This document shows, in pieces, positions 1 to 7,401 of a stretch of DNA of 64,000 nt. The DNA is from Microbacterium protaetiae (GTDB lineage: Bacteria; Actinomycetota; Actinomycetes; Actinomycetales; Microbacteriaceae): positions 3,038,001 through 3,102,000 of the forward strand of contig NZ_CP035494.1 of NCBI RefSeq assembly GCF_004135285.1, given 5' to 3'. The notes below the pieces were generated by a model that was not told where the DNA came from, searched no databases, and saw only the letters and a list, made by a program, of their open reading frames with translations. Both the position numbers and the translations under genes were made by a program. How positions within the stretch are numbered: the stretch's first letter is position 1; each line of letters starts with the position of its first letter.

Positions 1-204
1 AGCGTGCGCCGCTCAGCCCGAGCCGAAGGCACCCCCGAGCACATCCGTGCGCAGTATGAGTACGCGCAGCGGCTGTACGAGGCTGCAGCTGCCCCCTCCG
101 GCGCGCCGGTGCGGCACGGTTGGGACGTGCCGGCGCTGGTGGCTCTGGCGGTGTTGATGGCATGGGCGGTCATCGCCATCGTCGTCGCGGGGCCTGCGGC
201 ATGA
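1..204 (+). CDS. C-terminal end of a PH-domain-like membrane protein (partial)
   Basis: The reading frame is open at the left edge, so this is the last 67 codons of a gene that begins outside the window. What remains is a charged, helical stretch followed by one transmembrane segment near the C-terminus. The motif HGWDVPALVALAV just before and in that segment closely resembles RGWDLPAIIAGAI at the end of the next gene, so the two look like tandem paralogues. The stop TGA overlaps the next start as ATGA, which implies translational coupling. The PH-domain label is inferred from the neighbour, since the PH part of this copy is not visible. Its cellular role is unknown. Confidence 0.6.
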   Translation, partial: SVRRSARAEGTPEHIRAQYEYAQRLYEAAAAPSGAPVRHGWDVPALVALAVLMAWAVIAIVVAGPAA

Positions 205-731
205 TGAAGGACCTGGATGCCGGTGGTGCAGTCGTCTTGCGCGCGACCTCTTCGCTCGTCGCGTTCATCGCCCTCGCCGGGGCCGGTGCGCTGTTCGTGG
301 GCGATGCCCTGTTGCGTGGCCGGTGGGAGCTGGGTCTGCGGGTGGCAGGAGTGTTCCTTTTCGTGCTCTGGGCCGCGTGGGTGTTCCTGGTGCGGATGAG
401 CATCCGGTTCGATCGCGCCGGTGTCAGCGCGCGCAACCTGCTTCGTGTGATCGACGTGCCCTGGGGGCGGATAGTGTCCATCGAGCGGCACGCGCAGCTG
501 AGGCTGGTCCTCGATGACGGTGGTGCGGTGGAATGCTGGGGCAGTCCGTTCGCGCCCCGGGCAGGACGACATCGTGGCGCCGAGGTCAGCGACACGGCGC
601 TAGAGCTGCTGCGCACCGCGTGGCAGTCCTCATCCGCGACCGGGGGAGACGTACGTCGGGGATGGGATCTTCCCGCGATCATCGCGGGTGCGATTCTTCT
701 GCTGGGCGCGACTGCGGCCCTCGTGTTTTGA
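201..731 (+). CDS. PH domain-containing membrane protein
   Basis: A 176-residue protein with two N-terminal transmembrane helices (about residues 13-35 and 45-65), a soluble middle and one C-terminal helix (about 155-175). The middle, around residues 68-110, has the form SIRFDRAGVSARNLLRVIDV then PWGRIVSIER, typical of the bacterial PH domain found in short actinobacterial membrane proteins. The start chosen is the ATG that overlaps the upstream stop; an in-frame extension to 120 would run through the upstream gene. It is coupled to a probable paralogue. The function of this family is not known; membrane anchoring of a ligand- or protein-binding PH fold is inference. Confidence 0.7.
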   Translation: MMKDLDAGGAVVLRATSSLVAFIALAGAGALFVGDALLRGRWELGLRVAGVFLFVLWAAWVFLVRMSIRFDRAGVSARNLLRVIDVPWGRIVSIERHAQLRLVLDDGGAVECWGSPFAPRAGRHRGAEVSDTALELLRTAWQSSSATGGDVRRGWDLPAIIAGAILLLGATAALVF

Positions 732-743
732 CACCCGGTGTCA
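729..743. promoter_or_regulatory. 15-nt perfect palindrome TGACACCCGGTGTCA
   Basis: TGACACC-C-GGTGTCA is a perfect inverted repeat with one central base. It begins at the stop codon of the PH-domain gene and lies 250 bases before the ABC importer operon. The stem is too short, and there is no T-run, for a convincing terminator, so an operator for a dimeric regulator is the more natural reading. This is inference. Confidence 0.35.
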
Positions 744-993
744 CACCAAACCAACATTCGGATAAAGAATTGATGACAAGACAGGAAGAGACCGGGATGT
801 CGATTAGAGTGGACGCCGGCCCCATACGGGTCTGCGCCGAGATGGCTTCGGCATCGACATCGTCGTCGATCACGAGTCGGCGCTCGACGAGCAAGGAAAT
901 GTTCACAGACGTGACCACCGAAAACACCGCGATCGGTGCGCCCCAAGCGCCCCGCACGCGGTCATACAAGATCGCCACCCGCAGGTGGTGCGC
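744..993 (+). other. Leader region before the ABC importer operon, no supported gene
   Basis: These 250 bases separate the PH-domain gene from the first permease. A -10-like TAGAGT lies at 805-810 but I see no -35 partner at the right distance. A short frame from the ATG at 798 ends in an ATGA overlap with the permease start, but it lacks a ribosome site and has an odd Ser/Thr-rich composition, so I do not call it. The region probably carries the promoter and a long untranslated leader. Confidence 0.35.
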
Positions 994-1974
994 ATGACCA
1001 TCTACATCATCCGGCGGATCTTCAACTATCTGATCCTGACGGCAGTGGCAGCCTCTCTGGCGTATGTCCTGGCCAGCATCGGACTGAACCCCGTGTGGGA
1101 GCTGGAGAGCCGGCATCCTCGTCCGCCGCAGTCGTCGATCGACCACCTCTTGGACACCTGGGGAGTCAACCCACAGGTTCCGCTCATCGAGCGTGTGTGG
1201 ACGTGGTTCACGAACATCTTCCACGGCGACCTTGGCCTGACCGTCGGAAATCAGCCGGTCACCCAGCAGCTCATCGTGCGCGCCGGGGTGAGTCTGCAGC
1301 TGCTGTTGATCGGCTCCATCCTGGGCGCGGTGCTCGGCGTGATCCTGGGCGTGTGGGGTGCGGTGCGCCAGTACAAGCTCAGTGACCAGACGGTGACGAT
1401 CCTGTCGTACATCGTCTTCGCCACGCCGACGTTCGTCATGGGCATCCTGTTCATGATCGTGGCGACCGATCTGAACAACCTTCTGGGCGTGCAGCTCATC
1501 ACCTTCAGCGGGCAATACTCCGCCAATGCGCCTGACGGCTTCTGGCCACAATTCGGCGACCGAATATCGCACGCATTCCTGCCGACCCTCGTGCTGATGA
1601 TCGTCGGGGCTGCGTCGTACAGCCGGTACCAGCGCAACGCCATGCTCGACGTGCTGGGCGCGGATTACATCCGCACCGCGCGGTCGAAGGGGCGCACCCG
1701 CGGGTCGGCGCTCGTGCGGCACGGCGTACGCATTGCGCTGATTCCGATGTCGACGTTCTTCGCGTACAGCTTCGGCACGCTGGTGGCGGGCTCCGCGATG
1801 CTCGAGATCGTCTTCAGCTGGCACGGCATGGGTGAGCTCGCCATCCAGTCGATCCAGCAGAACGACATCAATGCCGTGGCCGGTTCCACGCTTTTCGTCG
1901 CAATTCTGATCCTGTGCTCCTCGACGCTGTCAGAGATCTTGTATGCGGCGCTCGACCCGAGAGTGAGGCGCTGA
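994..1974 (+). CDS. ABC transporter permease, DppB/OppB type
   Basis: A 326-residue inner-membrane permease of the peptide/nickel importer family. The N-terminus MTIYIIRRIFNYLILT is the usual DppB opening. It is followed by an extracytoplasmic loop, then five more membrane segments with the family's cytoplasmic EAA-like loop around DYIRTARSKG (about residues 220-230), which contacts the ATPase. ATG 994 is preferred over GTG 985 because family members start directly with the MTxYIxRR helix. The next permease starts two bases after the stop, so the genes form one operon with the ATPase and binding protein. The substrate cannot be read from the sequence; oligopeptides are the default guess. Confidence 0.92.
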   Translation: MTIYIIRRIFNYLILTAVAASLAYVLASIGLNPVWELESRHPRPPQSSIDHLLDTWGVNPQVPLIERVWTWFTNIFHGDLGLTVGNQPVTQQLIVRAGVSLQLLLIGSILGAVLGVILGVWGAVRQYKLSDQTVTILSYIVFATPTFVMGILFMIVATDLNNLLGVQLITFSGQYSANAPDGFWPQFGDRISHAFLPTLVLMIVGAASYSRYQRNAMLDVLGADYIRTARSKGRTRGSALVRHGVRIALIPMSTFFAYSFGTLVAGSAMLEIVFSWHGMGELAIQSIQQNDINAVAGSTLFVAILILCSSTLSEILYAALDPRVRR

Positions 1975-1975
1975 G

Positions 1976-2914
1976 ATGGCCATGCCCGAAGCAGACCTGC
2001 TCGCCCAGTCCGACACCGTGGTGAGCGATCCCGAAGAGGTCAGTCTTGTGCTGGCCGCCAAGCCGGCCTCGCGCGGGCGCGTCATCTGGCGCCGCCTGCA
2101 GCACACACCGCGCTTCTGGATCGGCGCCGTCGTTCTCGTCCTGTTCGTTTTGTGGGCGGTGTTCGGCCAGCTGCTCACGCAGTGGTCGCCCACCGATCAA
2201 GACGTCGATAACATGAACTATCCGCCGACGATCCTGCACTGGTTCGGCACCGACATCCTGGGCCACGACCTGTTCTCGCAGATCGTCTCGGGCCTGCAGA
2301 AATCGCTCATCATCGGCTTCATCGCCGGGCCTGCCTCGACCCTCATCGCCGGCGTCCTCGGTGCCACCGCCGGGTATCTGGGCGGCTGGGGCGAGAAGAC
2401 GATCGCCTGGGTCATCGACCTGCTGCTGGTGCTGCCGGCGTTCTTCATCCTGATCCTGCTGTACCCGTTCACCAAGGGCAGCTGGGTCGTGATGATGATC
2501 TTCCTGGCGGTGACCGGGTGGATGATCATGGCGCAGGTGATCCGAAACCAGACACGGTCGCTGCGCGAGCGTGAATTCGTCAAGGCCGCCCGCTACATGG
2601 GCTTCGGCACCTGGTCGGTGGTGCGCCGGCACATCATCCCGAACGTGGCGTCGCTGCTGATCATCGACGCCACGCTGGGGATCGCGGCCATGATCCTGGC
2701 CGAGACAAGCCTGAGCTTCTTCGGCTTCGGGGTGCAGCCGCCCGCTGTTTCGCTGGGCACGCTGCTGGCCGATGGCCAATCGGCGGCGACCACGCGACCC
2801 TGGCTCTTCCTCTTTCCGGCCGGCACGCTGATTCTGCTGCTGCTGGCCATCAGCCTCGTCGGTGACGCCCTGCGCGACGCCATCGACCCCACCTCGGGGG
2901 TGAACCGTGCCTGA
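1976..2914 (+). CDS. ABC transporter permease, DppC/OppC type
   Basis: A 312-residue partner permease. It has a cytoplasmic N-terminal tail of about 45 residues, a first helix near residues 45-65, the OppC-type FGTDILGHDLFSQIVSGLQ segment near 95-112, and five further helices. The coupling-loop motif EFVKAARYMG sits near residue 200. It forms a heterodimer with the preceding permease. The start is two bases after the previous stop; ATG 1982 is an alternative two codons downstream. Its 3' end overlaps the ATPase start by eight bases, a sign of translational coupling. Confidence 0.93.
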   Translation: MAMPEADLLAQSDTVVSDPEEVSLVLAAKPASRGRVIWRRLQHTPRFWIGAVVLVLFVLWAVFGQLLTQWSPTDQDVDNMNYPPTILHWFGTDILGHDLFSQIVSGLQKSLIIGFIAGPASTLIAGVLGATAGYLGGWGEKTIAWVIDLLLVLPAFFILILLYPFTKGSWVVMMIFLAVTGWMIMAQVIRNQTRSLREREFVKAARYMGFGTWSVVRRHIIPNVASLLIIDATLGIAAMILAETSLSFFGFGVQPPAVSLGTLLADGQSAATTRPWLFLFPAGTLILLLLAISLVGDALRDAIDPTSGVNRA

Positions 2915-5015
2915 GACACTCGCACAGCCGCAACCCGCGGCCACACCCCGCCGGGGAGCGCCGCTGCTGGAGGTGCGCAACCTCTCGGTGACCTTCCCGC
3001 AGCGCTCGGGCGATGTGCGCGCGGTGCGTGACATCAGCTACACGATCGACGAGGGCGAGTTCCTCGGCATCGTCGGTGAGTCGGGATCGGGCAAGTCGGT
3101 CTCGTCGCTGGCGATCATGGGGCTGCTGCCCGACACCGCGGTGGTCGAGGGCGAGATCCTCTACAACGGCAAGCAGCTGTTGACGATGAACGACCGTGCG
3201 CTCAGCCGCATCCGCGGCAGTGAGATAGCGATGGTCTTCCAAGATCCGCTCTCGGCGTTGACTCCGGTCTACACCGTCGGCGATCAGATCTCCGAAGCGC
3301 TGCGGCTGCACGACCGTGCGCTGAGCAAGCAGGCGGCCGCCTCTCGCGCGGTCGAGCTGTTGAAGATCGTCGGCATACCCGACCCCACGCGGCGTGCACA
3401 GGCCTTCCCCCACGAATACTCCGGTGGGATGCGCCAGCGCGCCATGATCGCGATGGCGATCGCCAACGATCCGCGCCTGATCATCGCCGACGAGCCCACC
3501 ACGGCCCTCGACGTGACGATTCAGGCGCAGATCCTCGAGGTGCTGCAGGAGGCCAAGCGGATCACCGGGGCCGCGGTCTCGCTGATCACGCACGACCTCG
3601 GAGTGGTCGCCGGTCAGGCCGACCGTGTCGCGGTGATGTACGCGGGCAAGCTCGTCGAGTCGGGCACAGTCGATCAGGTCTTCACCGAGCCCACCATGCC
3701 GTACACGATCGGGCTGCTGCGCTCGGTGCCGAACATCCGCACAGCGGGCACCAGCCGGCTCGTGCAGTTGGAGGGGCGCCCGCCCTCGCTGGCGAACCTG
3801 CCGCGGGGATGCCCGTTCGCCGCGCGCTGCCCAGCTGCGATCGACATCTGCCGTACCGAGGAGCCCGCCCTCGTGGCGCACGGGGGCCCCGACGGCCACG
3901 TGTCGGCGTGCCACCGGGCCGGTGAGATCCTCTCGGGTGAGCTGACCCGACCCGACATCTTCCCGCGGCCCGAGGCGCTGGTGGCCCGCGAGGTGCCCGC
4001 CGATGCGCCTCCGGTGCTGGTGGTCGACGACCTCAAGAAGCACTTCCCGCTCATGAAGGGCGGGGTCTTCCGCCGCCAAGTGGGTACCGTCCGCGCCGTC
4101 GACGGTGTCTCGTTCTCGCTGAAGCCGGGACGCACGCTGGCGATCGTGGGCGAATCGGGGTGCGGCAAGACGACGACCATCCTCGAGCTCATGGAGCTGG
4201 TCAAGCCCCAGTCAGGCTCGATCGAGATCGTGGGCAAGGATGTCGCCAAGCTGACGGCGCACGCCCGCCGCCAGCTGCGCAGCGAGATCCAGATCGTCTT
4301 CCAAGACCCTGCGGCCGCTGTCGACCCGCGCCTGCCGATCGCCGATGTGGTCGGCGAGCCGCTGCTGGCACAGGGCGTCTCGCGCGAGAAGCGCAACGAG
4401 CGGGTCAGGGAGCTGCTCGATCTGGTGGGACTTGACCCGTCGATGCTCGACCGCTACCCGCACGAGTTCTCGGGCGGTCAGCGCCAGCGCATCGGCATCG
4501 CGCGGGGACTGGCGACCGACCCGAAGGTGCTCGTGCTCGACGAGCCGGTCTCGGCACTGGATGTCTCGATCCAGGCGGGAGTCATCAACCTGCTGCAGGA
4601 TCTGCGCGACCAGCTCGGCCTTTCGCTGATCTTCGTGGCCCACGACCTGGCCGTTGTGCGCCAGATTGCCGACGACGTCGCGGTCATGTACCTCGGCAAG
4701 ATCGTGGAGTACGGCCACATCGCCCAGGTCTTCGACACACCGAAGCATCCCTACACGCAGGCACTGATGTCAGCGGCTCCGATTCCCGACCCGGCGATCG
4801 AGCGCGCCCGAGAGCGCGTGCTGTTGCAGGGCGACCTGCCCAGCCCGGCGGAGCGGATCGACGGATGCCGCTTCCGCACGCGCTGCCCGCTGTATCGGAT
4901 TCTCGGCGATGCCGAGCGCGCGCTCTGCGATGCGAGCGATCCCGAACTCGTCGACCACGACGGCGACCTTGTCGCCTGCCATCACGTGGATCGGAACACA
5001 TTGGTCGTCGGTTGA
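2907..5015 (+). CDS. Fused double ATP-binding subunit of peptide-type ABC importer (DppD-DppF fusion)
   Basis: A 702-residue protein with two complete nucleotide-binding domains in one chain. Domain 1 has Walker A GESGSGKS near residue 57, the signature YSGGMRQR near 172 and Walker B IIADEPTTALD. Domain 2 has Walker A GESGCGKTT near 417, the signature FSGGQRQR near 524 and Walker B LVLDEPVSALD. Both domains carry the oligopeptide-type C-terminal extension with clustered cysteines (GCPFAARCP near residue 300 and GCRFRTRCP near 655), as in OppD/OppF. One chain therefore replaces the usual two ATPases. The GTG start overlaps the permease gene. It energises the importer from the cytoplasmic face. 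Confidence 0.94.
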   Translation: MPETLAQPQPAATPRRGAPLLEVRNLSVTFPQRSGDVRAVRDISYTIDEGEFLGIVGESGSGKSVSSLAIMGLLPDTAVVEGEILYNGKQLLTMNDRALSRIRGSEIAMVFQDPLSALTPVYTVGDQISEALRLHDRALSKQAAASRAVELLKIVGIPDPTRRAQAFPHEYSGGMRQRAMIAMAIANDPRLIIADEPTTALDVTIQAQILEVLQEAKRITGAAVSLITHDLGVVAGQADRVAVMYAGKLVESGTVDQVFTEPTMPYTIGLLRSVPNIRTAGTSRLVQLEGRPPSLANLPRGCPFAARCPAAIDICRTEEPALVAHGGPDGHVSACHRAGEILSGELTRPDIFPRPEALVAREVPADAPPVLVVDDLKKHFPLMKGGVFRRQVGTVRAVDGVSFSLKPGRTLAIVGESGCGKTTTILELMELVKPQSGSIEIVGKDVAKLTAHARRQLRSEIQIVFQDPAAAVDPRLPIADVVGEPLLAQGVSREKRNERVRELLDLVGLDPSMLDRYPHEFSGGQRQRIGIARGLATDPKVLVLDEPVSALDVSIQAGVINLLQDLRDQLGLSLIFVAHDLAVVRQIADDVAVMYLGKIVEYGHIAQVFDTPKHPYTQALMSAAPIPDPAIERARERVLLQGDLPSPAERIDGCRFRTRCPLYRILGDAERALCDASDPELVDHDGDLVACHHVDRNTLVVG

Positions 5016-5070
5016 CGGCCGTTTCGACTCCCGCCCCCAACGGCGGGACATTCAGAAGAAGAGGAAGCAC

Positions 5071-6777
5071 ATGAACCGCAGAACCACAGCTCTTGCGGCT
5101 GTCGCTGTGCTCAGCGTCGCCGGTCTTGCACTGGCCGGCTGCGCACAGCCCAACGCCAAGCCCACCAACGGAGCAGGTGAGACCGAAGCCCCGCAGCTGC
5201 CGCTCGTCGGCTGGACCGATGTTCCCGCGTCGAACCTGGAGCAGGGGGGCACGCTGAGCCTGGCCGTCCTGTCCAGCGGCACCGATGAGGGAAACTGGAA
5301 CATCGCCACCTCGCTCGGTGCGAACGTCGAGGTCGTCAACATGCAGGCGCCCATCATGGGCACCCCCTACAAGGCGACCAAGGACGGCGCCGTCGAGCCC
5401 GACCCCAACTACGCCACCTCGATCGAGCTGACCAGCGACGACCCGCAGACGGTCGACGTCAAGCTCAACGACAAGGCGGTGTGGGAAGACGGCACCCCGC
5501 TGACCGCGAACGACTACGAGGCGACGTTCGCCGCGCTGAGCGGCAAGAACGACAAGTTCGACATCGCCTCGTCGGCCGGCTTCGACAAGGTCGCGAGCTT
5601 CGACGTCAAGAGCGATTACGAGTTCTCGTTCACGTTCTCGTCGCCCTACGCCGACTGGCAGGCACTGCTCACCCAGCCGGCCGTTCCCGCTGACATCGCG
5701 AAGGACCCCGCGAAGTGGGGCGGCTACACGACCAAGCCGCTGCCCTCGAGCGGACCGTACGTGATGTCGAAGATCGACAACAACGCCAAGGTCTACACCG
5801 AGACGCCGAACCCGAAGTGGTGGGGTGACGCGCCCAAGCTCGACAAGATCACCTGGACGGTCATCGACCAGGGTTCGCAGGCGCAGGCCTTCGCCAACAA
5901 CGAGATCAATGCCGTTGACAACGTTCAGGACGTCGACACCTACACGGCAGCGCTGAAGAAGTCGGGCGCGAAGGCGCTCAACTCCGGTGGCCTGACCTAC
6001 TCGCAGGTGACCTTCAACGGTCTGCAGGCGCCGCTGGATGACGCCAACGTGCGCAAGGCCGTCGCCCAGGCGATCGACCGTGAGCTCATCTCGAAGACGG
6101 CGAACTCGCCGCTGGGTGTTGAGGCGACCACCAACGGCAACTGGATCTACATGCCGGGCCAGAAGGGCTACACCGACACCGTCGGCGAGAAGCTGCCCTA
6201 CGACCTTGACGCGGCCAAGAAGCTGCTCACCGACGCCGGCTGGGCCAACGCCGACGGCAAGTGGACCAAGGATGGCACCGAGCTCAAGCTCTCGGTCATC
6301 GTGCCGCAGGGGACAAAGTCGAACGAGCTGCGTGCTCAGCAGATCCAGTCCTCGCTGAAGAAGATCGACATCGACGTGACCCTCGACGAGGTTCCGAGCG
6401 CCGACTACTTCACCAACATCCAGAACGGCAAGTACGAGATGGCCACGTTCAGCTGGCAGGGCACGCTGTTCCCGGTCTCCTCGACCGAGTCGCTGTTCTA
6501 CCCGGCCCAGAAGCCGGGTGGAAACGGCCAGAACTTCGCGTTCGTGTCGGATGACCGTCTGGGTGACCTGTGGACGCAGGCCAACGCTGAGCTCGACCCG
6601 GAGAAGCGCCTGAAGATCACGCAGCAGATCAACGAGGTCATCGCGGACTACATGCCGATGTTGCCGTTTTACCCGTCGCCGAACATCTCCATCGTCGACT
6701 CGAACCTGGCCAACTACGGTCCGAGTACCTTCATGGGCTGGGCCTCTGACTGGACCAAGGTCGGCTTCACAAAGTAA
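5071..6777 (+). CDS. ABC transporter substrate-binding lipoprotein, family 5 (peptide type)
   Basis: A 568-residue secreted lipoprotein. The signal peptide MNRRTTALAAVAVL is followed by the lipobox LAGC, so Cys-24 should be lipidated and the mature protein held outside the membrane. The body has the family 5 solute-binding pattern, with YEATFAALSG early and the NVRKAVAQAIDRELI helix in the middle. The ATG at 5071 is preceded by the strong ribosome site AAGAAGAGGAAG; an in-frame extension to 4909 lies inside the ATPase gene and has no support. It is the last operon gene, followed by a hairpin terminator. It binds the imported substrate, probably peptides. Confidence 0.94.
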   Translation: MNRRTTALAAVAVLSVAGLALAGCAQPNAKPTNGAGETEAPQLPLVGWTDVPASNLEQGGTLSLAVLSSGTDEGNWNIATSLGANVEVVNMQAPIMGTPYKATKDGAVEPDPNYATSIELTSDDPQTVDVKLNDKAVWEDGTPLTANDYEATFAALSGKNDKFDIASSAGFDKVASFDVKSDYEFSFTFSSPYADWQALLTQPAVPADIAKDPAKWGGYTTKPLPSSGPYVMSKIDNNAKVYTETPNPKWWGDAPKLDKITWTVIDQGSQAQAFANNEINAVDNVQDVDTYTAALKKSGAKALNSGGLTYSQVTFNGLQAPLDDANVRKAVAQAIDRELISKTANSPLGVEATTNGNWIYMPGQKGYTDTVGEKLPYDLDAAKKLLTDAGWANADGKWTKDGTELKLSVIVPQGTKSNELRAQQIQSSLKKIDIDVTLDEVPSADYFTNIQNGKYEMATFSWQGTLFPVSSTESLFYPAQKPGGNGQNFAFVSDDRLGDLWTQANAELDPEKRLKITQQINEVIADYMPMLPFYPSPNISIVDSNLANYGPSTFMGWASDWTKVGFTK

Positions 6778-6794
6778 GGCCACATAGCCAACCG

Positions 6795-6844
6795 AACTGA
6801 AGGTGGGGTGATCTCAGTAAACCGAGACCACCCCACCTTCAGTT
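6795..6844. terminator. Long hairpin terminator shared by convergent genes
   Basis: The arms AACTGAAGGTGGGGTG (6795-6810) and CACCCCACCTTCAGTT (6829-6844) match perfectly, and the stem extends inward through TCTC/GAGA after one mismatch, leaving a loop of about eight bases. It starts 17 bases after the binding-protein stop and ends 12 bases from the stop of the minus-strand small gene, so it probably terminates both. There is no long T-run, as is common in high-GC actinobacteria. Confidence 0.8.
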
Positions 6845-6856
6845 GTGAATCGATAG

Positions 6857-7024
6857 TCAGGTGATGCATGGGAAGGGCGTGATGGTCTGCCCATAGGCGT
6901 TCACACATGCAACGTTGGTCGTTGGCACTTGATTAGCGCTGCCAACTACAACTCCCGCAACCGCGAAGGCAAACAATATCGCGATAACCGCAGTCAGGCT
7001 ACGCTTTGAAAGACGGTACTCCAT
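6857..7024 (-). CDS. Small exported or membrane-anchored peptide with two cysteines (55 aa), unknown
   Basis: A 55-residue protein: a basic start MEYRLSKRSL, one hydrophobic segment (about residues 11-29), then a short tail NQVPTTNVACVNAYG... with cysteines at 40 and 53 that could form a disulfide. A signal peptidase I site after GSA near residue 30 would release about 25 residues; otherwise it is a single-pass membrane peptide. The ATG has AAAGGAGAG just upstream, and a near-consensus promoter lies at 7061-7089, which makes this a convincing gene despite its size. Base composition is clearly less GC-rich than its neighbours. I do not recognise a family. A secreted signal, toxin-like or envelope peptide are all possible. 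Confidence 0.7.
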   Translation of the reverse strand: MEYRLSKRSLTAVIAILFAFAVAGVVVGSANQVPTTNVACVNAYGQTITPFPCIT

Positions 7025-7060
7025 CGGACTCTCCTTTCTCTTCAACGGCGTTGCTCCCAC

Positions 7061-7089
7061 ACTGTAGTGGGGGCACGATGCTTTTACAA
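7061..7089 (-). promoter_or_regulatory. Sigma-70-type promoter of the 55-aa peptide gene
   Basis: On the minus strand TTGTAA (7084-7089) is followed after exactly 17 bases by TACAGT (7061-7066). Transcription would begin near 7054, about 30 bases before the ATG, leaving room for the AGGAG ribosome site. It is among the closest matches to the consensus promoter in the window. Confidence 0.65.
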
Positions 7090-7273
7090 CGGGCGCATCG
7101 CCCATCGGCTGGGAACGAGTTGTGGGGAGGTCGAGCCGTCAGGAGCGGGGTGAGTTCGATCGTCGAGGGATGCATTCGTAGAGGTTCATCCTCCAATTGC
7201 CGCTCCCATCGTGTTTGGCGGCTCGTTGTGCCAGAGCCCCTGCTGGCATGCGAACTGAAGGCATCCTGAACGG

Positions 7274-7320
7274 GGCGCCCGCTCCACACCGATAGAATCG
7301 ATGTGGGGCGGGCGCCTTTC
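7274..7320 (+). terminator. Long GC hairpin plus TTTC in front of typA (terminator or attenuator)
   Basis: GGCGCCCGC (7274-7282) pairs with GCGGGCGCC (7308-7316), and the stem continues inward with two imperfect pairs to a very small loop near 7294-7296. TTTCT follows. The -10-like TAGAAT at 7293-7298 sits in the loop. No plus-strand gene ends nearby: 7090-7273 shows no supported gene. The hairpin therefore either stops background transcription or acts as an attenuator in the typA leader. It lies 85 bases before the typA start. Confidence 0.55.
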
Positions 7321-7401
7321 TGCGTTCTCCGCCGCGTCGCGAACCTGCTGCAAGACAGGGCCCCCGCATCCCTCTTCTTCCCACCGAAAGGTGCTTCGGC
7401 C

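Noticed and set aside
798..997. Small gene coupled by ATGA to the first permease
   Set aside because: No ribosome site, Ser/Thr/Arg-rich translation without hydrophobic pattern, and a -10-like box inside its first codons; kept only as a note.
4684..6783. A 699-codon minus-strand frame across the binding-protein gene
   Set aside because: The plus strand has a lipobox, ribosome site and family 5 binding-protein motifs; the antisense translation is Arg/Val/Gly-rich without family features.
7303..7401. N-terminal extension of TypA from GTG 7303
   Set aside because: It would start within the leader hairpin and add a Cys/Arg-rich stretch foreign to the family; ATG 7402 has a ribosome site and the conserved N-terminus.
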